Assembly: GCA_003331045.1 (NCBI GenBank)
Contig: QENA01000012.1
Coordinates: 113,889 to 177,888, forward strand
Length of the DNA stretch: 64,000 nucleotides
Source: Candidatus Tokpelaia sp. JSC189
Lineage (GTDB): Bacteria; Pseudomonadota; Alphaproteobacteria; Rhizobiales; Rhizobiaceae
Direction: 5' to 3'
Positions within the stretch are counted from its first letter, which is position 1; every line of letters starts with the position of its first letter. Below the pieces are notes generated by a model. It was not told where the DNA came from, made no database searches, and saw only the letters and a program-made list of their open reading frames with translations. Shown here one piece after another: positions 42,432 through 52,404 of this stretch. The position numbers and the translations under genes were made by a program.

Positions 42432-43058
42432 ATGAGCAAGAGTTATACTCTCAAGGCCGAAGCACGCGAACGGGTTGGTAAGGGGTCCACTCGGGAACTT
42501 CGCCGCAACGGACAAATACCGGCTGTTATTTATGGTGAAAAACAGCCTCCCCTTCCAATCGCGCTTTCCTACAAAGACGTTTACTATAGGATTCATAGCG
42601 GTGGTTTTCGCACCATGGTTGCGACCATTCAACTTGGCAGCAAGAAGGTTCAAGTTCTGCCAAAGGATTACCAGCTGGATCCGGTTTGTGATACACCTGT
42701 GCATGTTGATTTTCTGCGTATTTCATCAAAATCGATCGTTCAAATCAGTATTCCAGTCCATTTTCTCAATGAGGAAGAATGCCCTGGAATCCAGAAAAAT
42801 GGCGTTTTGAACATTATTCATCACAGTATTGAGGCATTTGCTCCAGCGACAGCTATTCCTGAATCTATTGAAGTCGACCTAACTGGCTATCAAATCGGTG
42901 AAGCCATCCATCTCTCTTCCATCAAACTGCCGGAAGATGTGGAAGTCATAGCACACGAGGGAGATTTTACTATTGCGACAATTGCTACACCTGTTGCTAA
43001 AGAAAAGTCAGAATCTGCTGCTGCCGATGAAATGAGCAAAAGTGATCTGGATAAGTAA
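42432..43058 (+). CDS. rplY: 50S ribosomal protein L25/general stress protein Ctc
   Basis: 5S-rRNA-binding ribosomal protein of the long, two-domain CTC type, 208 residues. The N-terminus [20 protein letters not shown] and the block [17 protein letters not shown] are characteristic. The track of in-frame codons starts earlier, but AAAGGA at 42420-42425 is spaced for the ATG at 42432. In rhizobia rplY and pth are always paired, as here (89 bp apart). Confidence 0.95.
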   Translation: MSKSYTLKAEARERVGKGSTRELRRNGQIPAVIYGEKQPPLPIALSYKDVYYRIHSGGFRTMVATIQLGSKKVQVLPKDYQLDPVCDTPVHVDFLRISSKSIVQISIPVHFLNEEECPGIQKNGVLNIIHHSIEAFAPATAIPESIEVDLTGYQIGEAIHLSSIKLPEDVEVIAHEGDFTIATIATPVAKEKSESAAADEMSKSDLDK

Positions 43059-43147
43059 GTAAAAAACCGATGGTTTTAGCAGATGGAAAAGCCGGTTGCC
43101 TATTTTTTGCTTTTTAAACTGCTCAAACTCATACCGGAGACGCATTA

Positions 43148-43714
43148 ATGCTACTTGTTGCAGGCCTTGGTAATCCCGGTTCATGTTATGAAAACAGCCG
43201 CCATAATATTGGATTTATGGCGGTTGATGTGATTCATGATCGCAATCGATTTTCCACTTGGAGTAGAAAATTCCAAGCCTTAATTGCTGATGGTGTGATT
43301 AACGACGAAAAAATTCTCCTTATCAAACCGCAAACTTATATGAATCTTTCTGGCCAAGCGGTTGGGCAAGCTATGCGTTTCTACAAGCTTTCGCCTAATA
43401 ATCTTGTTGTCATCCATGACGACCTTAACTTGCCACAAGGCAAGACGCGTATAAAGAAAGGCGGGGGGTCTGGCGGTCATAATGGCATAAAATCCATTGA
43501 TCCCCATTGTGGTGCGGATTATCGCCGTTTGCGACTTGGCATAGGCTACCCCAGCCATAAGGATCTCGTCCAGAATTATGTTATAGGAAATTTTTCCAAA
43601 TCAGATGAAATATGGCTTGAACTGCTCCTTGCAACCGTGAATGATAATATTGGCTTTCTTGTCAAAGGGGATGACAATGGCTTTATGAAGCGGATGACCA
43701 GCAAAACAGCTTAA
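43148..43714 (+). CDS. pth: Peptidyl-tRNA hydrolase
   Basis: Recycles peptidyl-tRNA released from stalled ribosomes. The 188-residue protein has GLGNPGSCYENSRHNIGFM at the N-terminus with catalytic H20, KPQTYMNLSG near residue 59 and the HDDLNLPQGK block near 93. GGAGA precedes the ATG. It lies in the rplY-pth-ychF cluster. Confidence 0.96.
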   Translation: MLLVAGLGNPGSCYENSRHNIGFMAVDVIHDRNRFSTWSRKFQALIADGVINDEKILLIKPQTYMNLSGQAVGQAMRFYKLSPNNLVVIHDDLNLPQGKTRIKKGGGSGGHNGIKSIDPHCGADYRRLRLGIGYPSHKDLVQNYVIGNFSKSDEIWLELLLATVNDNIGFLVKGDDNGFMKRMTSKTA

Positions 43715-43872
43715 GAAATAGAGAAAAATCCGGAAAGGAAAGTGATACCCACCACGTACACTATCCCCTGCAAAAACAGCAGAAACAAGGGATGTGATGG
43801 CGGATATGCTCAAAATAATGACTCTATTGTACTTAAACCGACAATACAAAACAATTGAGGAAAAACGAAAGC

Positions 43873-44976
43873 ATGGGTTTCAAATGTGGAATCGTCGGTT
43901 TGCCTAACGTCGGCAAATCCACTCTTTTCAATGCCTTGATCAAAACCGTTGCGGCACAAGTCGCCAATTATCCTTTTTGTACGATTGAGCCTAATAGCGG
44001 TGAAGTTGCTGTTCCTGATCCGCGGATGAAAAAAATTGCTGCGATTGCCGGTTCAAAGAAGATAATCCCAACGCGAATCAGTTTTGTTGATATTGCCGGT
44101 CTTGTTCGCGGTGCCTCAAAAGGTGAAGGTTTGGGCAATCAGTTTTTGGGAAAAATCCGTGAAGTGGATGCCATTGTCCACGTGTTGCGCTGTTTTAAAG
44201 ATGATAATATCACCCATGTTGAGGGGCGTATTAATCCCGTTTCCGATGCATCAACAGTTGAGACCGAACTGATGCTTTCCGATATGGAGAGCCTCGAAAG
44301 ACGAATTGTGCAGATGCGCAAACGAGCCATAGCTAAAGATAAAGAGACTCTAGCCACTTTGCCAGTGATAGAAAAGGTGTTTAAGCTTTTGCAGGCTGGA
44401 AATCCAGTACGTCTGCTGCTCGGGGATATCTCGGCAGAAGAGCGCATCATTCTTGATGGCCTCAATCTCCTGACATCAAAGCCTGTGCTTTATATTTGCA
44501 ATGTCGCAGAAAATGATGCAGCGATCGGCAATAAATTTACTAAGGCGATTATGACAATGGCCTTAGAACAAAGAGCGGAAATAATTATGATCTCAGCTGC
44601 AATTGAGGCAGAAGTGGCACAACTGCCTGATGATGAAGCTGTGGAATATCTTAAATCCCTAGGTCTGCATGAGCCTAGTCTCGATCGGCTGATCCGCGTA
44701 GGCTATCATCTACTTGACCTTATCACCTATTTTACCTGTGGCCCGAAAGAAACCCGAGCTTGGACGGTCAAACGTGGAACAAAGGCACCGAAGGCGGCCG
44801 GCGTTATCCATTCTGATTTTGAGCGCGGATTTATCCGTGCACAAACAATTTCCTATGAAGATTATATCATGCTTGGCGGAGAAGTTTCTGCAAGAGAAGC
44901 GGGCAAGATACGCGATGAAGGCAAGGAATATGTCGTACAGGATGGCGACATTATGCTTTTTAGGCATAATACATAA
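43873..44976 (+). CDS. ychF: Redox-regulated ATPase YchF (OLA1 family)
   Basis: Obg-related P-loop protein that prefers ATP and associates with ribosomes. The protein is 367 residues with the P-loop LPNVGKST near residue 10, a coiled-coil middle, and the C-terminal TGS domain containing FTCGPKETRAW and HSDFERGFIRA. A TTG at 43855 would add six residues; the ATG at 43873 has GAGG 12 bases upstream and matches family starts. Confidence 0.96.
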   Translation: MGFKCGIVGLPNVGKSTLFNALIKTVAAQVANYPFCTIEPNSGEVAVPDPRMKKIAAIAGSKKIIPTRISFVDIAGLVRGASKGEGLGNQFLGKIREVDAIVHVLRCFKDDNITHVEGRINPVSDASTVETELMLSDMESLERRIVQMRKRAIAKDKETLATLPVIEKVFKLLQAGNPVRLLLGDISAEERIILDGLNLLTSKPVLYICNVAENDAAIGNKFTKAIMTMALEQRAEIIMISAAIEAEVAQLPDDEAVEYLKSLGLHEPSLDRLIRVGYHLLDLITYFTCGPKETRAWTVKRGTKAPKAAGVIHSDFERGFIRAQTISYEDYIMLGGEVSAREAGKIRDEGKEYVVQDGDIMLFRHNT

Positions 44977-46014
44977 ACCAGATCTGCCAAAATTACTCTT
45001 TTTCCTCTTATTTTGATAACCATTACAGCCACTGTATTCTGTGTATAGATTTTTCTGTCTAGTATCGCTTGTATTAATACAAGCGCATAATTTGGAATGG
45101 TCAGTCCAACTTCGTGCTCGTCGAACCTATTTACCAGCACTGTTGTGCCTGAGCTATCCTGGTAGGGCGGAATTATTATAGAGCCCATACTAGATATTTG
45201 TCGCTGTTTATTTTCGTCTCTGGCTTGATAGAAAGCTGTTGTTTCCAAATGTAATTCGATATGGCTGGAGCCAATGACAGTTGGAAATTATGATGCCTTA
45301 TACTGAAACTCAGTGCTTGAATCTACTTCCAGAAAGTGAAGCCCAGACTCCTAACTTGCCAGGCTTGACGCCGGGCTATCTACTCTACCCTTCAAATTCT
45401 ACTGAGCCACTAGTACTGGTGGTTATTAAAACAAAGAAGAAGGAATGAAATATGCGCAGACCTGTCTTAACGCCCTCATGGTTTTTTCCATAGACGAGCT
45501 TATCCGTGAAACGTTGGCACTCAAGTATCTCGCTACCAACGAGATAACTACCCTCAATAAAAAAGTTATATATTCTCGCAGTGAGCTAATTTCCATTTTC
45601 AGCACGGTAAATGATTTGCTACGTGAGGAGGTATTCTAAAAGGCTTTGTAGTGCTTTTACAAAATTTTTTAACATCCCATTCCTGAAAGTGCTGAGTGAA
45701 ATTGAGAATGGCAAGGAAGAACATGTTGAAGGTTCCAACATTAATAGGGCTGTATCGCGTTACAACAAAATATGAAACAAACCTGAAGGCGTATTTGTGC
45801 ACTTTTATTTACGGTCACAGAATGGAAAAGCAATCTAGGAACTGAATATAGTTATTTATAACACTTGAAAAAATTATAATTTTAAGAAGAATAGAATATT
45901 AATAGATATATAGTGTAAGTTAAACTCATATAGCTAAAACATTTTCTTTCGTCAAATATGCTCATAACAATGGTGAAAATACCCGCCTTTTGTCATCAGA
46001 CGGGTATAATCTGC
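44977..46014. other. Spacer between ychF and carD with short unassigned frames
   Basis: Two frames deserve mention but not a gene call. The first is a 64-codon frame at 45445-45639 (+), directly behind AAGAAGGA with no spacing. The second is a minus-strand frame at 44990-45248 that runs on into the ychF antisense. Neither shows known motifs. The rest is AT-rich. Confidence 0.35.
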
Positions 46015-46578
46015 TTAAGCAGCCTCTGCCTCACTGGCCTCTGTATTGGTGCTACGTTTCGGATTTTTAATCAGATTCACTTCTATAAGTCGGATAGACT
46101 CCCTTTCGGAAAGCTTGTTAACGGCAGCGATTTCACGTGCTATCCGGTCCAGTGCCGCTTCATAAAGCTGCCGTTCGGAATAAGATTGTTCAGGCTGATT
46201 TTCAGCGCGGTGAAGATCACGAACAACCTCTGCAATGGCAATAAGATTGCCGGAATTAATCTTGGCATCATATTCCTGTGCACGGCGTGACCACATGGTT
46301 TTTTTGATACGTGCACGGCCTTGCAGCACTTTAAGAGCACGGTCAACTAAATCAATTTCGGATAATTTGCGCATACCGATTGAAATCGCCTTAGCTACTG
46401 GAACCTTGACATGCATTTTGTCTTTTTCAAAATGAATAACAAACAATTCAAGCTTGTGGCCAGCAACTTCTTGTTCTTCAATTGTAATGATCTGGCCAAC
46501 ACCATGTGCTGGATATACAATAGATTCACCCGCCTTGAATCCATACCGGTTTGCTATTTTTCTCTGCTGGGATGACAT
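46015..46578 (-). CDS. CarD-family transcriptional regulator
   Basis: RNA-polymerase-binding regulator of 187 residues. The N-terminal Tudor-like domain (FKAGESIVYPAHGVGQI, about 14-30) binds the polymerase beta subunit, and the C-terminal helical part contains a basic DNA-contacting region around RARIKKTMWSRRAQEY. CarD stabilises open complexes at many promoters, including rRNA promoters. GGGAG lies 11 bases before the ATG. Confidence 0.93.
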   Translation of the reverse strand: MSSQQRKIANRYGFKAGESIVYPAHGVGQIITIEEQEVAGHKLELFVIHFEKDKMHVKVPVAKAISIGMRKLSEIDLVDRALKVLQGRARIKKTMWSRRAQEYDAKINSGNLIAIAEVVRDLHRAENQPEQSYSERQLYEAALDRIAREIAAVNKLSERESIRLIEVNLIKNPKRSTNTEASEAEAA

Positions 46579-47119
46579 AAGTTTGGTTTCTCCCTTAGTG
46601 TCCGGAAATTAATGACCGGTAAACACATAATTTCGCCCATAAGGGCTGATTGCCGATATACTGCTGACATCGATGTTATAACATCAGCTTTTTAGGGGTG
46701 TTCCAGAAGATAAAACCAACTATATGAAGCTTCTATAGTCTTTATGTAAGCTTATCATCGTAACAATATACCTTTCAAGGTTTTACTTAAACGTTAAGAA
46801 TCGACAAAGCGAGCTTTAATATATCATAAATTGTTATTAAAATCAATTTGACTTTAGGCATAGGCATCTGATGCGTTATTTTTCGGAATTTTTATAATCG
46901 CCAGCGCCTGAACGATTCGGGAATCCGCAAAATATATTGTGCCTGCTTGTGAAACACAAAAATCGTGACGATTTCAACCAGAATTATCGAGGGAGACTCT
47001 CTAAAATCTCCACCAAAGACCATAAATCAATATTGCCTTGATAAATATAGGGAAAATCTGGTATTTAAGAAAAAATTCCATATCTATAGTGAAATGGTTA
47101 TTCTTAAGGACAAATATCA
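46579..47119. other. Divergent spacer between carD and dapF
   Basis: No gene. In rhizobia ffh commonly precedes dapF; it is not here. A perfect 14-bp palindrome (GATGTTATAACATC) lies at 46672-46685 in the carD leader. Confidence 0.5.
46663..46689 (-). promoter_or_regulatory. Palindrome in the carD leader
   Basis: A 14-bp perfect palindrome, GATGTTATAACATC (46672-46685), about 95 bp before the carD start, can also form a larger stem with GCTGA and TCAGC flanks. Its place suggests an operator or leader hairpin, but chance cannot be excluded. Confidence 0.3.
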
Positions 47120-47977
47120 GTGAACATTCCGCTCAATATGACAAAAATGAACGGATTAGGCAATGAAATTATTGTTGCTGATATGCGTGGCCGCAATGAC
47201 CATATCACATCTGAAGCCGTTCAGACATTGGCTCAAATATCAGAAATCAGTTTTGATCAGATCATGGCAATTTATGATTCCCAGAGCAGTAATACAGATT
47301 ATTTCATAGAAATCTGGAATAGAGATGCTTCTAGGGCAAAAGCCTGTGGAAATGGTATGCGGTGCGTGACCGAATGGCTCCATAGAAAAGAAAAACACAA
47401 CTATTTCGCCTTTGATACAGTGAGCGGTATTGTTTATGCACAGCGGCTACAAAATGGTCTTGTATCTATTGATATGGGAAAACCAAATTTCAAATGGCAG
47501 GAAATACCTCTAATTAAAACTGTTGAAGACATAGACCATGTTACCCTTCAATGTGGGCCTCTCAATAAGGCATCCGTGCTTTCCATGGGAAATCCTCATG
47601 CCATTTTTTTTGTTGAAAACAATGTGGAAAGTTATAAGCTTGTGAAATATGGTCCTAGACTTGAACATAACCTACTTTTTCCGGAAGGGGCTAATATCTC
47701 GATTGCTCATGTGACCTCTGAAACAAGTCTTGATTTACGAACTTGGGAAAGGGGAGCGGGACTAACTCGCGCCTGCGGAACTGCAGCTTGTGCCAGCGTA
47801 GTGGCTGCTTGCCGCCGAGGCTTAACGAAAAATGAGGTCTGGGTCACATTGCCAGGCGGTACACTTTTTATTACATGGAAAAAAGATGGTCATGTAATGC
47901 TGGTTGGAACAACCAAATATGAATTTTCAGGTCTTTTTGATCCACTAACCGGTCAATACACAAGAGATCCGACATAA
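47120..47977 (+). CDS. dapF: Diaminopimelate epimerase
   Basis: PLP-independent epimerase converting LL- to meso-diaminopimelate. The 285 residues include the two catalytic cysteines C76 (KACGNGMRC) and C219 (RACGTAAC). The start is a GTG at 47120 with AAGGA ten bases upstream. Its stop overlaps the mtaB start (TAATG). This begins the rhizobial dapF-mtaB-ftsY-ispZ unit. Confidence 0.96.
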   Translation: MNIPLNMTKMNGLGNEIIVADMRGRNDHITSEAVQTLAQISEISFDQIMAIYDSQSSNTDYFIEIWNRDASRAKACGNGMRCVTEWLHRKEKHNYFAFDTVSGIVYAQRLQNGLVSIDMGKPNFKWQEIPLIKTVEDIDHVTLQCGPLNKASVLSMGNPHAIFFVENNVESYKLVKYGPRLEHNLLFPEGANISIAHVTSETSLDLRTWERGAGLTRACGTAACASVVAACRRGLTKNEVWVTLPGGTLFITWKKDGHVMLVGTTKYEFSGLFDPLTGQYTRDPT

Positions 47978-49260
47978 TGGCAACAGAGATTATTACCTTC
48001 GGCTGTCGGCTCAATGCCTATGAAACGGAGATTATACGCCGTGAAAGTAAAATTGCGGGGCTGGATATATTACAGAACGGCGCAATCATCTTCAATACCT
48101 GTGCTGTAACAGCTGAAGCTGTACGACGGGCAAAACAGGCAATTCGCAAGGCGCGACGGGAAAATCCAGATGCTTACATTATTGTGACTGGCTGTGCAGC
48201 CCAGACCTCGACTCAAGATTTTGCCGTCATGGATGAAATTAATCTTATCCTCGGCAATGAAGAGAAATTGTATGCTGACTCCTATTATCACCTGTCTGAT
48301 TTCGGTATCAATCAGATGGAAAAGGTGCGGGTTAACAACATTATGGACGTGCGTGAAAACGCACCGCATATGATTGATCTTATCGAGGGCAAAGTGCGAG
48401 CTTTCGTGCAGATACAGAATGGATGCGATCATCGTTGCACCTTTTGCATCATTCCTTACGGACGAGGACCTTCACGCTCTGTAGCTCCAGGTGCCGTGGT
48501 GAGGCAGATAAAACAATTGAGTGATAATGGCTACCGCGAAGTTGTACTGACTGGTGTCGATCTGACCAGTTATGGAATCGACCTACTAGGTACTATTAAT
48601 CTTGGCAAGCTTGTTGCCTCTATTTTACGCAATATACCGGATTTACCCCGTCTACGTTTATCTTCAATCGATTCCATCGAGGTTGATCCGGAATTACTGG
48701 ATATTCTAGCTTATGAAAAAAGGCTGATGCCATACCTGCATCTGTCGTTTCAGGCTGGAGATAATATACTTTTAAAACGCATGAAGCGACGGCATTTGCG
48801 GGAGGATGCAATCAGTTTTTGCGAGGAATTACGTAAAAAAAGACCAGAGATGGTATTTGGGGCCGATCTTATTGCCGGTTTTCCGACAGAAACCGATGAG
48901 ATGTTTGAAAAGACACGTACTCTTATTGAAGAATGCGGCCTTACTCATCTTCATATTTTTCCTTTCAGTCCACGGAAAGGAACACCAGCCGCCCTTATGC
49001 CTCAGGTAGAACACCATATTATAAAGCAAAGAGCTGCGATTCTGCGTAAAGAAGGGAAATATGCTTATTTAAGAAATTTACGGCAGTTACAGGGCACAGA
49101 GCAGAGCATTTTAGTAGAACAGAATGGAATTGGCCGTTGTGAGAATTATACTCTGGCAGAAATAAGTGAGAGTATCCCCGGAACAATAGTTAAATGTCAT
49201 ATCGCTTCTCATAATCATGACAGATTAGTTGCAACAAAAATCGATCAGTATGCAAGTTGA
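47977..49260 (+). CDS. mtaB: tRNA (t6A37)-C2 methylthiotransferase MtaB
   Basis: Radical-SAM methylthiotransferase that converts t6A37 to ms2t6A37 in ANN-decoding tRNAs. The protein is 427 residues. The N-terminal cluster cysteines are C10, C42 and C73, and the radical-SAM CxxxCxxC is C150, C154, C157 in NGCDHRCTFC. A C-terminal TRAM-like end is present. It is translationally coupled to dapF and lies 16 bp before ftsY. Confidence 0.94.
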   Translation: MATEIITFGCRLNAYETEIIRRESKIAGLDILQNGAIIFNTCAVTAEAVRRAKQAIRKARRENPDAYIIVTGCAAQTSTQDFAVMDEINLILGNEEKLYADSYYHLSDFGINQMEKVRVNNIMDVRENAPHMIDLIEGKVRAFVQIQNGCDHRCTFCIIPYGRGPSRSVAPGAVVRQIKQLSDNGYREVVLTGVDLTSYGIDLLGTINLGKLVASILRNIPDLPRLRLSSIDSIEVDPELLDILAYEKRLMPYLHLSFQAGDNILLKRMKRRHLREDAISFCEELRKKRPEMVFGADLIAGFPTETDEMFEKTRTLIEECGLTHLHIFPFSPRKGTPAALMPQVEHHIIKQRAAILRKEGKYAYLRNLRQLQGTEQSILVEQNGIGRCENYTLAEISESIPGTIVKCHIASHNHDRLVATKIDQYAS

Positions 49261-49276
49261 GAAAAAATAAAATACA

Positions 49277-50401
49277 ATGGCTATCGGTTTTATGAGAAAA
49301 GTATTTTCTTTCGCTCACAGACAGAAGAAAAATGCAGAAAAACATCAAAGTTTATCGGTTAATCCTTCAAAAGATAATAAATCTTCCCTGACATCGTTTA
49401 GAGAATATCAAATGATTCAAAAGGCTGTAGAAAAAAAACAATTGCCAATAAAAGAAGTAGTAATAGAACAGCCATTGAAACGCCCTTGGGTTACCCGGTT
49501 GAAACTCGGTCTCTCACGCTCCTCACAAAAACTTGGCAATTCTATAAATAGCATTTTCACCAAACGTAAATTGGATGAAAAGACATTGGAGGAACTCGAA
49601 GATGTTTTGATTCAAGCTGATCTGGGAATTGAAACAGCAACCCAGATAACGAATACACTTCATTCTGGCCGCTTTGGCAAAGACATTTCAACTGATGAAA
49701 TCCGTGCCATTATGAGCAGTGAAATCCGTAAAATTCTGGAACCTGTAGCAAAACCACTTAAACTTAATCTTTCCCATAAGCCGCATGTCATACTGGTAGT
49801 TGGCGTCAATGGTACAGGAAAAACAACAACTATTGGCAAACTTGCGTCCAAATTAACGTCTGATGGTCTCTCTGTCATGCTTGCAGCAGGAGATACATTC
49901 CGAGCTGCAGCAATTGAACAATTGCATATCTGGGGCACACGAACTGGTTCACCTGTTATTTCTTCACAATTAGGCTTAAGTGCCGCAACTCTAGCTTTTG
50001 ATGCTTACGAAAAAGCAAAAACGCTAGGTAGCGATGTGTTGATTATTGATACTGCCGGCCGTCTACAAAATAAGACAGAATTGATGGATGAACTTGCAAA
50101 AATTGTCCGCGTTCTTGGCAAACATGCTTCTGAAGCACCGCATACAATTTTGCAAATCCTTGATGCAACAACAGGACAGAATGCTCTTAATCAAGTTGAA
50201 ATTTTTCGTAATGTTGCCGGTGTTAATGGCCTTATAATGACAAAACTTGATGGAACAGCACGAGGTGGTATTCTTATTGCCATTGCAGCTAAACATAAGT
50301 TGCCGATTCATTTTATTGGTGTTGGTGAAGATATTGACGATCTTGAACTTCTATCAGCAGAAGAATTCTCTGAAGCAATTACAGGAAACAGTGAAGCATG
50401 A
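49277..50401 (+). CDS. ftsY: Signal recognition particle receptor FtsY
   Basis: SRP GTPase that docks ribosomes at the membrane for co-translational insertion. The protein is 374 residues: a basic/charged N-terminal region (1-80), an N domain, and the G domain with P-loop GVNGTGKTTT at about 176, DTAGRLQNK and TKLDGTARGG. The short acidic A region is reduced compared with E. coli, which is normal in alphaproteobacteria. Confidence 0.96.
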   Translation: MAIGFMRKVFSFAHRQKKNAEKHQSLSVNPSKDNKSSLTSFREYQMIQKAVEKKQLPIKEVVIEQPLKRPWVTRLKLGLSRSSQKLGNSINSIFTKRKLDEKTLEELEDVLIQADLGIETATQITNTLHSGRFGKDISTDEIRAIMSSEIRKILEPVAKPLKLNLSHKPHVILVVGVNGTGKTTTIGKLASKLTSDGLSVMLAAGDTFRAAAIEQLHIWGTRTGSPVISSQLGLSAATLAFDAYEKAKTLGSDVLIIDTAGRLQNKTELMDELAKIVRVLGKHASEAPHTILQILDATTGQNALNQVEIFRNVAGVNGLIMTKLDGTARGGILIAIAAKHKLPIHFIGVGEDIDDLELLSAEEFSEAITGNSEA

Positions 50402-51057
50402 GCCAGTCCATTTTCGAGTCTGATCCGCAGGATATTAAAACTACAGAAAAAACGCATATGTCCCCAATACTTAATTTCTCATTGGAAATAGGGCCGCTTC
50501 TTATTTTCCTTTTTGTTAATTTTCGTGGAGAGTGGCTGATTAATAATATCCCATTATTTTCTTCTTTTGATAAAGCAATTTATCCAGCAACAGTTATCTT
50601 CATGACTGCAATTGTCATAGCACTTATAATTTCATGGTGGATTTCCCATAAAATTCCTGTCATTCCAATGGTTTCAGGAATTTTTGTCCTAATCCTCGGC
50701 TTTCTTACACTGTGGTTGCATGATGATATTTTTATTAAGATGAAGCCTACATTCATCAACACATTTTTTTGCCTTATTCTTTTTGGTGGGCTTTTTTTTA
50801 AGAAATCTCTGCTTCGCTATGTTATGGATTCAACCATAAAACTAGATTCAGAAGGTTGGCGCAAACTGACTTTTCGTTGGGCGTTTTTTTTTCTTTTCCT
50901 TGCTGTATTAAATGAAATCATTTGGCGCAATTTCAGTAATGAAATCTGGAGCACTTTTAAAGTTTTTGGCATAATGCCGGTTACAATTATTTTCATGCTC
51001 ATGCAAACTCCACTTCTTATCCGTCATACAGTAGAGCTTATCGAAAATAAAGAATAG
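50398..51057 (+). CDS. Inner membrane-spanning protein YciB/septation protein A (IspZ)
   Basis: Membrane protein of 219 residues with about five hydrophobic segments. The family marks are PLLIFLFVN in the first segment and KMKPTFINTFFCLILFGGL in the fourth. Homologues (YciB/IspZ) influence envelope integrity and septation. It overlaps ftsY by four bases (ATGA). Its base composition is markedly AT-rich, in line with this part of the window. Confidence 0.9.
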   Translation: MSQSIFESDPQDIKTTEKTHMSPILNFSLEIGPLLIFLFVNFRGEWLINNIPLFSSFDKAIYPATVIFMTAIVIALIISWWISHKIPVIPMVSGIFVLILGFLTLWLHDDIFIKMKPTFINTFFCLILFGGLFFKKSLLRYVMDSTIKLDSEGWRKLTFRWAFFFLFLAVLNEIIWRNFSNEIWSTFKVFGIMPVTIIFMLMQTPLLIRHTVELIENKE

Positions 51058-51219
51058 AATTCCTGGAGGCGAAAGCCATACACCCCCATAGGCAAAAACT
51101 CAAGATAAGTGTCTATATAGGAATAAAGCCGGTTATATTTTAATCTGCAGAAAGATTATGTCTGTAGTTTTATTTGTATAAAATTGCAATCTGATATAAT
51201 TAAAAGGCAGACATAGATT

Positions 51220-51984
51220 ATGTTAATTGAACAATTCCTTTGTCGAACAGATAATTTCGCTGTTTTACTTCATAATGAAGCAGATGGAATAACCATTGCA
51301 ATTGATGCACCATCAGGTGCATCAATTGCAACCAAGCTTAATGAGATGAAATGGAATCTTAACTTTCTTCTTATTACGCATCATCACGTAGATCATACAG
51401 AAGGCATACCTCTTCTAAAGAAAGAAACTGGAATAATACAAATTATTGGTCCCGAAGCTGAAAAAAGTAAAATACAAGGGCTTCAGCATACCGTAAATGA
51501 TACTGACATTTTTCAGATAGGTACCTGCAAATTTGAAGTAATTGCAACTCCCGGCCATACTACAGGGGCAATATCTTATTATATACCAGAAGAAAAACTT
51601 GTATTTACTGGTGATACACTATTTTCCCTTGGTTGTGGTCGTCTTTTTGAAGATACATCTGCAAGCATGTTTTCTTCATTACAGAAACTAAGCAAACTAC
51701 CTGATAATACAAAAATATATTGTGGTCATGAATATACGGAAAGCAATGGCCAGTTTGCCTTGACGATTGATCCAAATAATCAGGCCTTGCAGAATCGGAT
51801 GAAAGATGTTGTGACCTTACGCAGCCAAGGCAAAATGACCTTACCATCGACTATTGCACTTGAACATGCAACAAATCCATTTCTGCGTTGCACGGATATA
51901 GCTATCCGAAAAAATCTGGGTATGAGTCATGCTTCTGACGAAAAAGTTTTTTCAGAATTACGAAGACGCAAAGATAATTTTTAA
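51220..51984 (+). CDS. gloB: Hydroxyacylglutathione hydrolase (glyoxalase II)
   Basis: Hydrolyses S-lactoylglutathione in methylglyoxal detoxification. The 254 residues include the binuclear metal site THHHVDH at 53-59, ATPGHTTG, FTGDTLFSLGCGRLFE and the C-terminal substrate-binding domain with CGHEYT and NPFLR. It is the full-length GloB type, in contrast to the shorter MBL hydrolase at 32.3 kb. Confidence 0.94.
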   Translation: MLIEQFLCRTDNFAVLLHNEADGITIAIDAPSGASIATKLNEMKWNLNFLLITHHHVDHTEGIPLLKKETGIIQIIGPEAEKSKIQGLQHTVNDTDIFQIGTCKFEVIATPGHTTGAISYYIPEEKLVFTGDTLFSLGCGRLFEDTSASMFSSLQKLSKLPDNTKIYCGHEYTESNGQFALTIDPNNQALQNRMKDVVTLRSQGKMTLPSTIALEHATNPFLRCTDIAIRKNLGMSHASDEKVFSELRRRKDNF

Positions 51985-52404
51985 TCATGTTTAAACAGTC
52001 TTTTATATTCTTCTTGACTATTGAAAATAGAAACAGCGCATTTGATAAAATCAGGACTATATCCGAAAGAAAATTTGTTTTTAGTAACAACTATAGGGAT
52101 GAATTTAAAAACATTTTAGTTAAATTTACTTTCATTTAGATTCTAAATTAATCTCAACTTTAGTTTTATCAAGTGTAAATTATCAAAATAATACATACAT
52201 ACTAAAAATGAGCTTATATAAAAGCAAGACAGCAAGCTTGAATCATGGATATCTTATATTTTGCAGCCTTATTATACTTTTCCTAATTGGCTTTCCCCTT
52301 GAACTATAATCAAAAGAAATTCTCTCTATAGAATGGAAAACTAATTATTAACTTTATTTAAACCACATATCATTTTTTATAAAAACACCATATGGCATAT
52401 TCTA
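51985..52404. other. AT-rich spacer downstream of parB and gloB
   Basis: No gene or recognisable remnant lies between the converging gloB and parB. In rhizobia holA lies next to parB on this side; no trace of it is readable here. Confidence 0.5.

Noticed and set aside
44862..45248. 128-codon minus-strand frame at the 3' end of ychF
   Set aside because: Its second half is antisense to ychF and the first half shows no motif, so it is most likely a chance frame.
45445..45639. 64-codon frame preceded by AAGAAGGA
   Set aside because: The purine run touches the ATG with no spacing, the product matches nothing, and neighbouring frames read through similar sequence, so decay is more likely than a gene.
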